Assembly: GCA_041601535.1 (NCBI GenBank)
Contig: JBFIHZ010000131.1
Location: 1 to 9,806, forward strand
From: JBFIHZ01 sp041601535
GTDB lineage: Bacteria > Pseudomonadota > Gammaproteobacteria > Xanthomonadales > SZUA-36
Direction: 5' to 3'
DNA: 9,806 bases
Shown here: positions 1 through 6,761 of the stretch, piece by piece
How the letters are laid out: every line of letters starts with the position of its first letter
Numbering within the stretch: the stretch's first letter is position 1
Made by a program: the position numbers and the translations under genes
The notes under the pieces: model-generated
The model's database searches: none
The model's input: the letters and a program-made list of their open reading frames with translations, nothing else
What the model was told of the DNA's origin: nothing

Positions 1-204
1 ATCTGGAGCGAAGACCAGCACCAGGCACTGGAAGAGGAAATGAAACAGCACGTGATCGACTGCTGGAAAGAAGCCTCTGCGTTCGGGACCATGACCGAAG
101 GACCGTTCCTGGATGTACACGAGATGTTTGAAGATGTGTTCGAAAAGATGCCCTTGCACCTGCAACGCCAGCAAGCCGAACTGCTGAAACTGGAGGGGCT
201 CTGA
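1..204 (+). CDS. bkdA1: Branched-chain 2-oxoacid dehydrogenase E1 alpha subunit, C-terminal fragment
   Basis: The left edge cuts this gene; 67 codons and a TGA stop (202-204) are visible in frame 1. The fragment is acidic and helical, with a pattern typical of the end of thiamine-diphosphate E1 alpha chains: an Ile-Trp-Ser-Glu start, a Gly-Thr-Met turn, then a Met-Phe-Glu-Asp-Val segment followed by Met-Pro-x-His-Leu. E1 alpha pairs with E1 beta in a heterotetramer that decarboxylates branched-chain 2-oxoacids in the cytoplasm. The assignment rests mainly on the complete E1 beta gene that starts 2 nt after this stop. The catalytic thiamine-binding motif lies outside the window, so a pyruvate-type E1 alpha cannot be excluded from this piece alone. 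Confidence 0.82.
   Translation: MWSEDQHQALEEEMKQHVIDCWKEASAFGTMTEGPFLDVHEMFEDVFEKMPLHLQRQQAELLKLEGL
192..198 (+). promoter_or_regulatory. Ribosome binding site of E1 beta
   Basis: GGAGGGG lies within the last codons of E1 alpha, 8 nt before the ATG at 207. It is a strong Shine-Dalgarno match and supports this start. Its position inside the upstream gene points to translational coupling. Confidence 0.8.
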
Positions 205-206
205 TC

Positions 207-1223
207 ATGGCGCAAATGAACATGATTCAGGCCATTAACTCAGCCCTGGACCAGGCGATGGAAAAAGACCCATCGGTGGTCATCCTGGGCCAGGACGTCG
301 GCTATTTCGGCGGTGTCTTCCGCTGCACCGATGGCCTGCAGAAGAAGTATGGAGAGCACCGGGTCATCGATGCACCCATTTCCGAAGGTGGCATTATCGG
401 CACGGCCATCGGTCTGGGGGTGAATGGCTTGCGGCCTGTTGCTGAAATTCAGTTTGCCGACTACATCTATCCCGGTTTCGACCAGGTGGTCAGCGAACTC
501 GCGCGCTTGCGTTACCGCAGCGACGGCACATTCTTCTCACCGGTGACCATCCGCACTCCCTGTGGCGGAGGCATCCGCGGCGGGCAAACCCATTCGCAAA
601 GCCCGGAAGGGATTTTCACCCATATTTCCGGCGTCAAGACGGTCATGCCATCCAATCCGTTTGACGCCAAGGGACTGTTGATCAGCGCCATCGAATCCAA
701 TGATCCGGTGGTGTTCTTTGAACCCAAGCGCATTTACAACGGGCCTTTCGATGGTGACCCGGACAAACCGGCAGTTCCCTGGTCCAGCCACCCCCTGGGT
801 GAGGTTCCCGAGCATTATTACAATGTCCCCCTGAGCAAGGCCGCGGTGGTGGAAGCAGGCGACGAACTCACCATCATCACGTATGGCACCATCGTTCACG
901 TGGCGCAAGCGGCCGCCAAACTGGCGGGGGTGCGCGCTGAAATCATCGACGTCAGGACCCTGATGCCACTGGATACAGAGACCTTGCGCAAATCGGTGGA
1001 GAAAACCGGCCGCTGCCTGGTGGCGCATGAAGCCACCCGGTTTTGCGGCTATGGCGCCGAACTGGTCGCCACCGTGCAGGAAGAATGTTTCTGGCATCTG
1101 CAAGCGCCGGTAGAAAGAGTCACCGGATGGGATACCCCCTACCCGCATGCCTACGAGTGGCAGTACTTTCCCGGGCAAAAGCGCCTGGTAGCGGGCATAC
1201 GCAAAGTCATGGAGGCAGGATGA
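207..1223 (+). CDS. bkdA2: Branched-chain 2-oxoacid dehydrogenase E1 beta subunit
   Basis: This 338-residue protein has the usual full length for E1 beta chains. With E1 alpha it uses thiamine diphosphate to decarboxylate the 2-oxoacids of valine, leucine and isoleucine and passes the acyl group to the E2 lipoyl arm. The N-terminal pyrimidine-binding transketolase domain spans about 5-180 and has Gly-Gln-Asp-Val-Gly (28-32), Ala-Pro-Ile-Ser-Glu-Gly (56-61; Glu60 is the expected cofactor-contacting acid) and His-Ser-Gln-Ser (129-132). The C-terminal transketolase domain covers about 200-325. A Pro-Lys-Arg-Ile-Tyr-Asn segment near 173-178 and the Gly-Gly-Val-Phe-Arg motif near 35-39 favour the branched-chain over the pyruvate type. 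The stop overlaps the E2 start by 4 nt. Substrate preference is inferred from these features, not shown. Confidence 0.92.
   Translation: MAQMNMIQAINSALDQAMEKDPSVVILGQDVGYFGGVFRCTDGLQKKYGEHRVIDAPISEGGIIGTAIGLGVNGLRPVAEIQFADYIYPGFDQVVSELARLRYRSDGTFFSPVTIRTPCGGGIRGGQTHSQSPEGIFTHISGVKTVMPSNPFDAKGLLISAIESNDPVVFFEPKRIYNGPFDGDPDKPAVPWSSHPLGEVPEHYYNVPLSKAAVVEAGDELTIITYGTIVHVAQAAAKLAGVRAEIIDVRTLMPLDTETLRKSVEKTGRCLVAHEATRFCGYGAELVATVQEECFWHLQAPVERVTGWDTPYPHAYEWQYFPGQKRLVAGIRKVMEAG
1211..1215 (+). promoter_or_regulatory. Ribosome binding site of E2
   Basis: GGAGG sits 4 nt before the ATG at 1220, within the last codons of E1 beta. It decides the E2 start: the same frame is open upstream to 1043, but that 59-residue extension is out-of-frame E1 beta sequence with no family resemblance. 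The lipoyl domain begins right after this ATG. Confidence 0.75.
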
Positions 1224-2464
1224 GCGAGTATGTTTTCAAACTCCCCGACCTGGGTGAAGGTACGGTGGAAGCGGAAATCGCTGAATGGATGGTCAAGGTC
1301 GGGGACTCGGTAAACGAGGAAGACACGATCTGCGCCATGTTGACCGATAAAGCCGCAGTGGAACTGACCGCACCGGTCAGCGGTACCGTGGTTAAAGTGG
1401 CCGGCGAAGTGGGAGACACGATTGCCGTGGGCTCGGCACTGGTGGTGTTTGCAACAGACAGCAGTGCGGCGCCGGATGACACGCAGGACGCAACTGCTGC
1501 CACCCCCGCAGCGGCGGATCAAAAGGAATCGCAGGACAGCAACCGGAAACCGGTGGCACAGGCACAGCCAGCAACCAGCGCCGACCAGCAGCGCGTCAAG
1601 ACTTCGCCATCCATCCGCATGCGGGCGCGTGAAGCCGGTGTGGATCTGAGCCAGGTGCCAGGCAGCGGCCCGGGCGGGCGTATATTAAAAAGCGATTTCG
1701 ACGCCTGGCTGGAATCAACCGGACCCTCCGGGCAGCCTGCTGCCCCCGGCCGGCAAAAAGCGGTGGGCAGCACCGAGATCAAGGTGATCGGCCTGCGCCG
1801 GAAAATTGCCCAGCGCATGGAAGCGGCCAATCGCGAAGTGCCGCATTTCGCTTATGTAGAAGAAATCGATGTGACGGCCGTGGAATCACTGCGTCAGCAC
1901 CTCAACGCGAAAAAGCCGGCCGACCAGCCCGGTTTGACCCTGTTGCCGTTTATCAGCCTGGCGCTGATCCGGGCGTTGCGCGCATTCCCGCAGTGCAATG
2001 CCCACTACGACAGTGAACGCAACGTATTGATCCAGCACCATGGCGTGCACCTGGGCATTGCCACGCAAACACCGGACGGATTGAAAGTGCCGGTGGTACG
2101 GCATGCCGAAGCGTTGAGCCTGCAGCAACTGGCGGAGCAGATCAGGCAGGCCGCCGCGGCTGCCCGGGACAATACCGCCGGCCGTGATGCGCTGGCCGGG
2201 TCCACCATCACGCTGACCAGCCTGGGCAAACTGGGTGGCGTGGTCAGTACGCCCATCATAAACCTGCCGGAAGTGGCCATCATTGGCGTCAACAAGGCGA
2301 TGGACCGGCCGACGGTGCAGAATGGCCACATGGTGATTCGCCGCATGATGAACCTGTCTTCCTCATTCGATCACCGCTTTGTTGACGGCCATGATGCAGC
2401 TTCCATGATCCAGCAAATGAAAGGCATGCTGGAACAACCGGCCACACTGTTTATGGCGGACTGA
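1220..2464 (+). CDS. bkdB: Dihydrolipoamide acyltransferase (E2) of branched-chain 2-oxoacid dehydrogenase
   Basis: This 414-residue E2 core protein takes the acyl group from E1 on its swinging lipoyl arm and transfers it to coenzyme A. Three domains are visible. One lipoyl domain spans 3-79, with Lys44 in Thr-Asp-Lys-Ala as the lipoylation site. An Ala/Gln/Asp-rich flexible linker covers about 81-126. A peripheral subunit-binding domain follows at about 128-164, with Ser-Pro-Ser-Ile-Arg and a Gly-Ser-Gly-Pro-Gly-Gly-Arg-Ile loop. The catalytic acyltransferase domain runs from about 188 to the end and has the His-Arg-x-x-x-Asp-Gly active-site motif (His385, Asp389). A single lipoyl domain and the Thr-Asp-Lys context fit branched-chain E2 better than most pyruvate E2 enzymes. 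The ATGA overlap with E1 beta implies coupled translation. No E3 (lipoamide dehydrogenase) gene follows. Confidence 0.93.
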   Translation: MSEYVFKLPDLGEGTVEAEIAEWMVKVGDSVNEEDTICAMLTDKAAVELTAPVSGTVVKVAGEVGDTIAVGSALVVFATDSSAAPDDTQDATAATPAAADQKESQDSNRKPVAQAQPATSADQQRVKTSPSIRMRAREAGVDLSQVPGSGPGGRILKSDFDAWLESTGPSGQPAAPGRQKAVGSTEIKVIGLRRKIAQRMEAANREVPHFAYVEEIDVTAVESLRQHLNAKKPADQPGLTLLPFISLALIRALRAFPQCNAHYDSERNVLIQHHGVHLGIATQTPDGLKVPVVRHAEALSLQQLAEQIRQAAAAARDNTAGRDALAGSTITLTSLGKLGGVVSTPIINLPEVAIIGVNKAMDRPTVQNGHMVIRRMMNLSSSFDHRFVDGHDAASMIQQMKGMLEQPATLFMAD

Positions 2465-2487
2465 GGCATCGACCAGAGCAGCAGCAA

Positions 2488-5457
2488 ATGAACCGGCGGC
2501 CCCGGGCCAGGCGCATGATTGCGCCGTGCTTGCTGACCGCCGCCTGGCTGACGGTGGCCGGTTCCGCGTTCGCGGCCACGGTGGCGGATAACGCTGATCC
2601 GCAACCACCATTCCGTGACTGGATCGAGGCGATGAAAACGTCCGAGCGTGGGCCGTTCAGCCGCGTGCTGTGGTTCTGTGCCGACGGCAGCGAATTGCCC
2701 CCCTCTGCCTATGCCTGCCGGGATCACGGCGGTGGCGTGCAGCACGGCAAGTGGAGTTCCCGCACCGAAACGCTGCGGCGCAATGGCTTCAAAATAGCCA
2801 ATTTGCTGGCCGGCATAGATGCCGACGCCAGCCTGCAACAGGATGATTTCCGGGACACGCTGGGGCAGATGCTGGTGGAGAAGTTCCTGGTGGGGGTGGA
2901 CGACGGCTGGATCATGCGCCAGGCCATGTTCTACCGCGGCGCTGTCCAGGACGAAGACGAGCGGGCCGGTGCCCAGGCCTTGCTGCAGGCCATGGCGCGC
3001 CAACCGCAGTGGCTGACCACTCATTTCACCGCCTTGCGCACCGCTGCGCGCATGTTGCCGCATACCGCTGACAGCGCCACGGTACAGCAGGTGCGGCAGG
3101 TTTCCGCTTCGTTGTCAGAACGCGACGGGAAATTCAGGCCGTTACGCGCCAAGATTCATGGCGCGCCCGACAGCGGCGATGCGGCACGGGTCCGGGATTA
3201 CGCCGGGCAGGTCACGGACCCCTCACTGCGCGCTGCCTACCAGCAACTGGCCGCCGACATAGACCAGGTGTACCAGGCGGAACCACTGCAGGACCTGCTG
3301 CGGGAACGTGCTGATGCCTACCGGCTGGCACCGTGGCTGCAACAACTGTTGCGTGAGGCAGCCGACCGCTACGCTGCGGCAGATGCGGCCGGCCGTTTCC
3401 GGTATAGCGCGCAGCTGATGGCTGATTTGCGTGAGTCCCTGCCTGCAATCCAGTCGCCACGGGTACGGCTGCAGGTGCTTGACCTCAGTTTACGTACGGA
3501 ACAGGAGCATTTTCGCGCTGCCACCGAACTGCGCGGCCAGCTCTCCCGGCTCACGCGGGCGCAGTTGTTTGACCTGTTGCGTCATGCAGCGACCGCAAGT
3601 TACGGTGCCGGCCTGCTGAACCAGCGTTTACATCGAGAGGTGCAGGCACTGTGGGACGCTGAGGCCACGGATTCCGTAGCCCTTGACTCCTGGCTGCGCC
3701 AGCTCAACTGGCTGGCCCGGGCGCCGGCCTGGGGCAGCCAGGCCCTGCGCATGCATTTCCAGGATGCGATGAACACGCTGGCCCAACTGGAACCAGCAGC
3801 ACAATTGTTTATCCAGGACCAGTTGCGTGGCAGTCCGCTGTTGTTCTATGCCGATGTGATGGATCTGCTGATGCGCGACGCCAATCGCCTGATGGGCGTA
3901 AGGCACCAGTTGTTTGACCAGGAAATCGGCTTTGGACTGACTGCCCTCAACCCGGGCCTGGCCCGCGGCGTGCTGCGGGCAGAGTCCACCGCTGCGGGCC
4001 CTTTCCAGTCGAACGGCATTTACCTGCTGCCGGAAACCCTGGCTGAATTACCGCCAGTGGCCGGCATACTCACCGCCGGTGAAGGCAATCCGCTGTCGCA
4101 CATCCAACTGCTGGCGCGCAACCTCGGCATACCCAACGTGGTGGTGGATGACGCCCTGCTGCCGCATTTTGTCGCACGGGATGGCCACAACATCGTGCTT
4201 GCTGTCAGCCCGCTGGGGATGGTTGAGTTGCACCAGGACAGCCCACAATGGGATGTCTATTTCCCGCAGAGCAGCGCCACGGATAAAGCCCTGATCAGTC
4301 CCGACCTGAACAAACTGGATCTGTCATTGCGGCAACCGCTGCCACTCAGCCGGTTGCGCGCCGAAGACTCCGGCCGGATTGTCGGCCCGAAGGCCGCCAA
4401 GCTGGGCGAGTTGCGCGCCCACTACCCGCAGGCTGTGGCTCGCGGCGTGGCCCTGCCGTTTGGCATCTTCCATCAACAGGTGCTGTTGCAGGCCTGGGCC
4501 GGTGATGCCAGCGGCAACACCACGGTTTTTGACTGGATGGTTGACCAGTACCGGCAACTGGAAGCCCTGTCCACAGACAAAACACGGCAGGCAAACCGGG
4601 CTGAAGCCTTTCGTGCCGAACTGTACGCCATTATCGTCAACACCCGCCTGTCGCCAGATTTGCAACAGGCACTGGAAACCAGCCTGTCAGAGGTATTCGG
4701 CAACAGTGACCTGCCCGGTCTGTTTATCCGTTCTGATACCAATGTCGAGGACTTGCCCGGTTTTACCGGCGCCGGCCTGAACCTGACCCTGCCCAACGTG
4801 GTGGGGCTGCAGCGGCTGATTGCTGATATCCCCCGGGTATGGGCATCGCCGTTTACCGCCCGTGCTTTTGCCTGGCGCCAGGCCTTGATGGACCGGCCTG
4901 AACACGTTTATACATCAGTGCTGCTGCTGGAATCCGTGCCGGTGGACAAGTCCGGAGTACTGGTCACACGCGATATCGACAGCGGTGCGACCGGGGTGCT
5001 GTCAGTGGCGGTCAATGAAGGGCCAGGCGGCGCCGTGGACGGTCAGGCGGCCGAGAGTTTGCGCCTGCCAATGGATGGCAGCCCGCCTGTGTTACTGGCC
5101 ACGGCGACCGCGCCGTGGCGCCGCGAACTGCTGCCGCAGGGTGGGATCCGCTCGGTACCCAGCAGCGGTTCGGATCAAGTGCTGGAAGCGGATGAAATGC
5201 GGCAGTTAATTGAATTTGCCAAGCGGTTGCCGGAAACCTTTCCGGCCATCACCGATGCCGCCGGCAACGCCGCACCTGCCGACGTCGAATTCGGTTTTCT
5301 GGACGGCAGCCTGCGGCTGTTCCAAATCCGGCCTTTCCTCGATAGCGCGCAGGCGCGCGGCAGCGCCTATCTGCAGGAAATGGATGCGCGCCTGAGCAGT
5401 GGCCGCGCGGCAGACCGGCCCCAACGGGTCCGGCTCACGCAACGCCCGCAACCGTAG
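2488..5457 (+). CDS. Exported PEP-synthase/glucan-dikinase-like protein (phosphohistidine domain plus ATP-grasp)
   Basis: This 989-residue protein has a basic N-terminus (seven-residue Arg-rich stretch), a hydrophobic core (about 10-26) and an Ala-Phe-Ala cleavage site near residue 29, so it should be exported by Sec. Residues 30-480 are mostly helical, with no domain I recognise; Cys64 and Cys77 are the only cysteines of the mature chain. A phosphohistidine swivel domain spans about 485-585, with Ser-His538 followed by an Ala-Arg-Asn-x-Gly-Ile-Pro motif. A PPDK-type ATP-grasp domain covers about 630-955: Lys635/Lys638 in a Gly-Pro-Lys-Ala-Ala-Lys-Leu-Gly motif, Arg748-Ser-Asp-x-Asn-x-Glu-Asp-Leu, Glu934, and Gln946-Ile-Arg-Pro. 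The PEP-binding barrel is absent. This domain order is that of glucan water dikinases, not of PEP synthase. The start lies 23 nt after E2 with only a weak ribosome site, so co-transcription is likely. Substrate unknown. A cytoplasmic location cannot be ruled out. Confidence 0.8.
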   Translation: MNRRPRARRMIAPCLLTAAWLTVAGSAFAATVADNADPQPPFRDWIEAMKTSERGPFSRVLWFCADGSELPPSAYACRDHGGGVQHGKWSSRTETLRRNGFKIANLLAGIDADASLQQDDFRDTLGQMLVEKFLVGVDDGWIMRQAMFYRGAVQDEDERAGAQALLQAMARQPQWLTTHFTALRTAARMLPHTADSATVQQVRQVSASLSERDGKFRPLRAKIHGAPDSGDAARVRDYAGQVTDPSLRAAYQQLAADIDQVYQAEPLQDLLRERADAYRLAPWLQQLLREAADRYAAADAAGRFRYSAQLMADLRESLPAIQSPRVRLQVLDLSLRTEQEHFRAATELRGQLSRLTRAQLFDLLRHAATASYGAGLLNQRLHREVQALWDAEATDSVALDSWLRQLNWLARAPAWGSQALRMHFQDAMNTLAQLEPAAQLFIQDQLRGSPLLFYADVMDLLMRDANRLMGVRHQLFDQEIGFGLTALNPGLARGVLRAESTAAGPFQSNGIYLLPETLAELPPVAGILTAGEGNPLSHIQLLARNLGIPNVVVDDALLPHFVARDGHNIVLAVSPLGMVELHQDSPQWDVYFPQSSATDKALISPDLNKLDLSLRQPLPLSRLRAEDSGRIVGPKAAKLGELRAHYPQAVARGVALPFGIFHQQVLLQAWAGDASGNTTVFDWMVDQYRQLEALSTDKTRQANRAEAFRAELYAIIVNTRLSPDLQQALETSLSEVFGNSDLPGLFIRSDTNVEDLPGFTGAGLNLTLPNVVGLQRLIADIPRVWASPFTARAFAWRQALMDRPEHVYTSVLLLESVPVDKSGVLVTRDIDSGATGVLSVAVNEGPGGAVDGQAAESLRLPMDGSPPVLLATATAPWRRELLPQGGIRSVPSSGSDQVLEADEMRQLIEFAKRLPETFPAITDAAGNAAPADVEFGFLDGSLRLFQIRPFLDSAQARGSAYLQEMDARLSSGRAADRPQRVRLTQRPQP

Positions 5458-5546
5458 TTCCTCGCGCCCAATAGCCTGTGCTGTCCACTTCCGCAGCCAG
5501 ATCACGCGGCGCAGTTTGCTCCGACTGAGGATATGGAAATCAAGCG

Positions 5547-6446
5547 TTACTGTTGGGCCACCGCCAGCAGTGATTTTTGCGTGCGTACCAGGTCGTTCAG
5601 GGGCCGCGCCAACTGGGTCAGCCACTTGCCGCCGTTCTTGTTATTGGACAGGCCAACGATGATGTAAGTCTGGTCACGGTAATGCACCAGGGCGCTGTCA
5701 GAATGGAAATTCTTCCAGCTGCCGGACTTGCGGTGTACTTCCACTCCCTGGATGCCCTGCAGCCCCTTGACGAACTTGTGCTGGATACCGGGCTGGGACA
5801 AGGCTTCCAGCATCAGGGCGTTATACTCCGGGCTGACCAGGGTGCCGGTTTCCAGCTTGTAATAAAACCGTGCCACCTGGAAGGCCGTGGCGCCATGCGA
5901 CAGGTTGTTCAGCGGATCACGATGATACGCCGGCCTGGGCGCATAGTCCTTTCCCACCCAAAGCCCGCCTTCCCCGCCGGGGTCGTAGAAATCATAATCG
6001 GGTGACTGCAGCAACTCGATCAACTCTTCCCGGCCGACCAGTTCCAGCACGCGCGTGGCGCACGGGTTGCAGGAATAACGAATCATATTGACCATATCGG
6101 CCTGCAACTCTTCGTCCAGAGTCAGGCGGCCCTGCTCTATGGCAACCGCCGCGCCAAGCAGAATGGCGATTTTCGGCAGGCTGGCGGCATACATCATCTT
6201 GTGGCCATTGAGCTCCGCCAGCCGCGGGCGGGCCGGATCGGTAACGATGACCAGCAACAGCGCCAGCTCGCCTTTGTCCACCGCCCGTTTCAGGCCCTGT
6301 TGCCGTACCAGGTTTTCCAACTGGATCTGCAGGCCCTTGTCCGAAGCTCCGCTCAACAGCGGAAAACCCCCGTCATCAGCCACCACAGACCCACCAAAAC
6401 TCACAGCCAATACCACGCACACCAGCACAGACTTGAATACTTTCAT
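5547..6446 (-). CDS. Secreted class-A-beta-lactamase-like serine hydrolase
   Basis: This protein (299 residues from the ATG at 6446) belongs to the beta-lactamase/penicillin-recognising serine hydrolase fold. The N-terminus is a Sec signal peptide (basic Met-Lys-Val-Phe-Lys, hydrophobic stretch to about 18, likely cleavage after Val-Val-Ala near 23), so it should act in the periplasm. The three active-site motifs are present: Ser89-Leu-Pro-Lys92, Ser125-Cys-Asn127, and Lys240-Ser-Gly242. The class A deacylating Glu is not evident; the best match for that loop is Asp-Pro-Leu-Asn-Asn (about 177-181). The protein may therefore be a D,D-peptidase-like or other serine hydrolase rather than a resistance enzyme. 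A GTG at 6461 in the same frame would add five residues, but the ATG has the better ribosome site and a cleaner signal peptide. The gene converges on the dikinase-like gene across 89 nt with no clear terminator. Confidence 0.82.
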   Translation of the reverse strand: MKVFKSVLVCVVLAVSFGGSVVADDGGFPLLSGASDKGLQIQLENLVRQQGLKRAVDKGELALLLVIVTDPARPRLAELNGHKMMYAASLPKIAILLGAAVAIEQGRLTLDEELQADMVNMIRYSCNPCATRVLELVGREELIELLQSPDYDFYDPGGEGGLWVGKDYAPRPAYHRDPLNNLSHGATAFQVARFYYKLETGTLVSPEYNALMLEALSQPGIQHKFVKGLQGIQGVEVHRKSGSWKNFHSDSALVHYRDQTYIIVGLSNNKNGGKWLTQLARPLNDLVRTQKSLLAVAQQ

Positions 6447-6456
6447 TTGGATTTGA

Positions 6457-6462
6457 CTCACC
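6457..6462 (-). promoter_or_regulatory. Possible ribosome binding site of the serine hydrolase
   Basis: On the minus strand GGTGAG lies 10 nt before the ATG at 6446. It is a partial Shine-Dalgarno match at a slightly long spacing, and it overlaps the alternative GTG start at 6461. It is the reason the ATG was preferred. Confidence 0.35.
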
Positions 6463-6501
6463 CGGTGACCCGGAATAAGGAAAATGGGCTAATGGTTGCT
6501 C

Positions 6502-6515
6502 TGCCGGAACCGGCA
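6502..6515. repeat. Short inverted repeat, 6-bp arms
   Basis: TGCCGG and CCGGCA are separated by two bases (AA). It lies 56 bp upstream of the serine hydrolase start, a plausible operator position. It has the same geometry as the inverted repeat at 6630-6643 but a different sequence. No regulator is recognised. Confidence 0.4.
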
Positions 6516-6629
6516 TACAGCCACCATTCACATGTGGCGAGATCATACGATGAGATTCCGCCCGCGTCCATAGGGTACCATCAGGCATATCAAGGCTTGG
6601 CTAACCCGGCATTGGGGCGCTGAATTGAT

Positions 6630-6643
6630 CACGGGTTCCCGTG
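6630..6643. repeat. Short inverted repeat, 6-bp arms
   Basis: CACGGG and CCCGTG are separated by two bases (TT). The site lies four bases before the longer inverted repeat at 6647-6678. It could be an operator half or a small hairpin; there is no T-run to suggest a terminator. Confidence 0.4.
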
Positions 6644-6646
6644 CAG

Positions 6647-6678
6647 CTGACGTATCATGGTGCGGAAAAATACGTCAG
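6647..6678. repeat. Perfect 9-bp inverted repeat, possible operator
   Basis: CTGACGTAT (6647-6655) and ATACGTCAG (6670-6678) are perfect inverted copies separated by 14 bp. Arm centres are 23 bp apart, about two helical turns, which fits a dimeric DNA-binding protein contacting one face. It ends 36 bp before the candidate -10 at 6715 and 83 bp before the fusion-gene start. It could also form a stem with a 14-nt loop in RNA. No known regulator consensus is recognised. Confidence 0.5.
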
Positions 6679-6761
6679 GCACTCATGGCGCAGGCTCAGC
6701 CCAGTGAAACAGACTATATTTTCCATGTAAATCATACCGTTAAAAAGGCCAGCAGCGATAT

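Larger units (their letters stand above)
6447..6761. promoter_or_regulatory. Divergent intergenic region between the serine hydrolase and the transporter fusion
   Basis: This stretch of about 315 bp separates two genes transcribed away from each other, so it should hold both promoters. It contains three inverted repeats, listed separately. TATATT at 6715-6720 is a possible -10 element for the rightward gene, but no good -35 is seen at the right distance. No confident leftward promoter was found. A 33-codon reading frame (ATG 6685, stop 6784-6786) with an AGG five nt upstream overlaps the start of the fusion gene out of frame; it may be a leader peptide or chance. The ribosome site for the ATG at 6762 is weak (AAGG at 6745-6748, 13 nt away). 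Confidence 0.55.

Noticed and set aside
537..1178. 213-codon minus-strand reading frame opposite E1 beta
   Set aside because: Fully antisense to a well-supported gene, with no recognisable domain.
1043..1219. Upstream extension of the E2 reading frame by 59 codons
   Set aside because: It lies inside E1 beta in another frame, shows no family resemblance, and a ribosome site with an ATG at 1220 precedes the lipoyl domain directly.
2488..2580. Twin-arginine signal on the dikinase-like protein
   Set aside because: Several arginines are present, but the Ser/Thr-Arg-Arg-x-Phe-Leu-Lys pattern is not; a Sec signal peptide is the simpler reading.
2371..3063. 230-codon reading frame on the minus strand
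   Set aside because: Shadow of the E2 end and the dikinase-like gene; composition is typical of antisense GC-rich DNA and no motif is seen.
5458..5546. Terminator between the convergent dikinase-like and serine hydrolase genes
   Set aside because: No stable stem with a T-run was found by eye in either direction.
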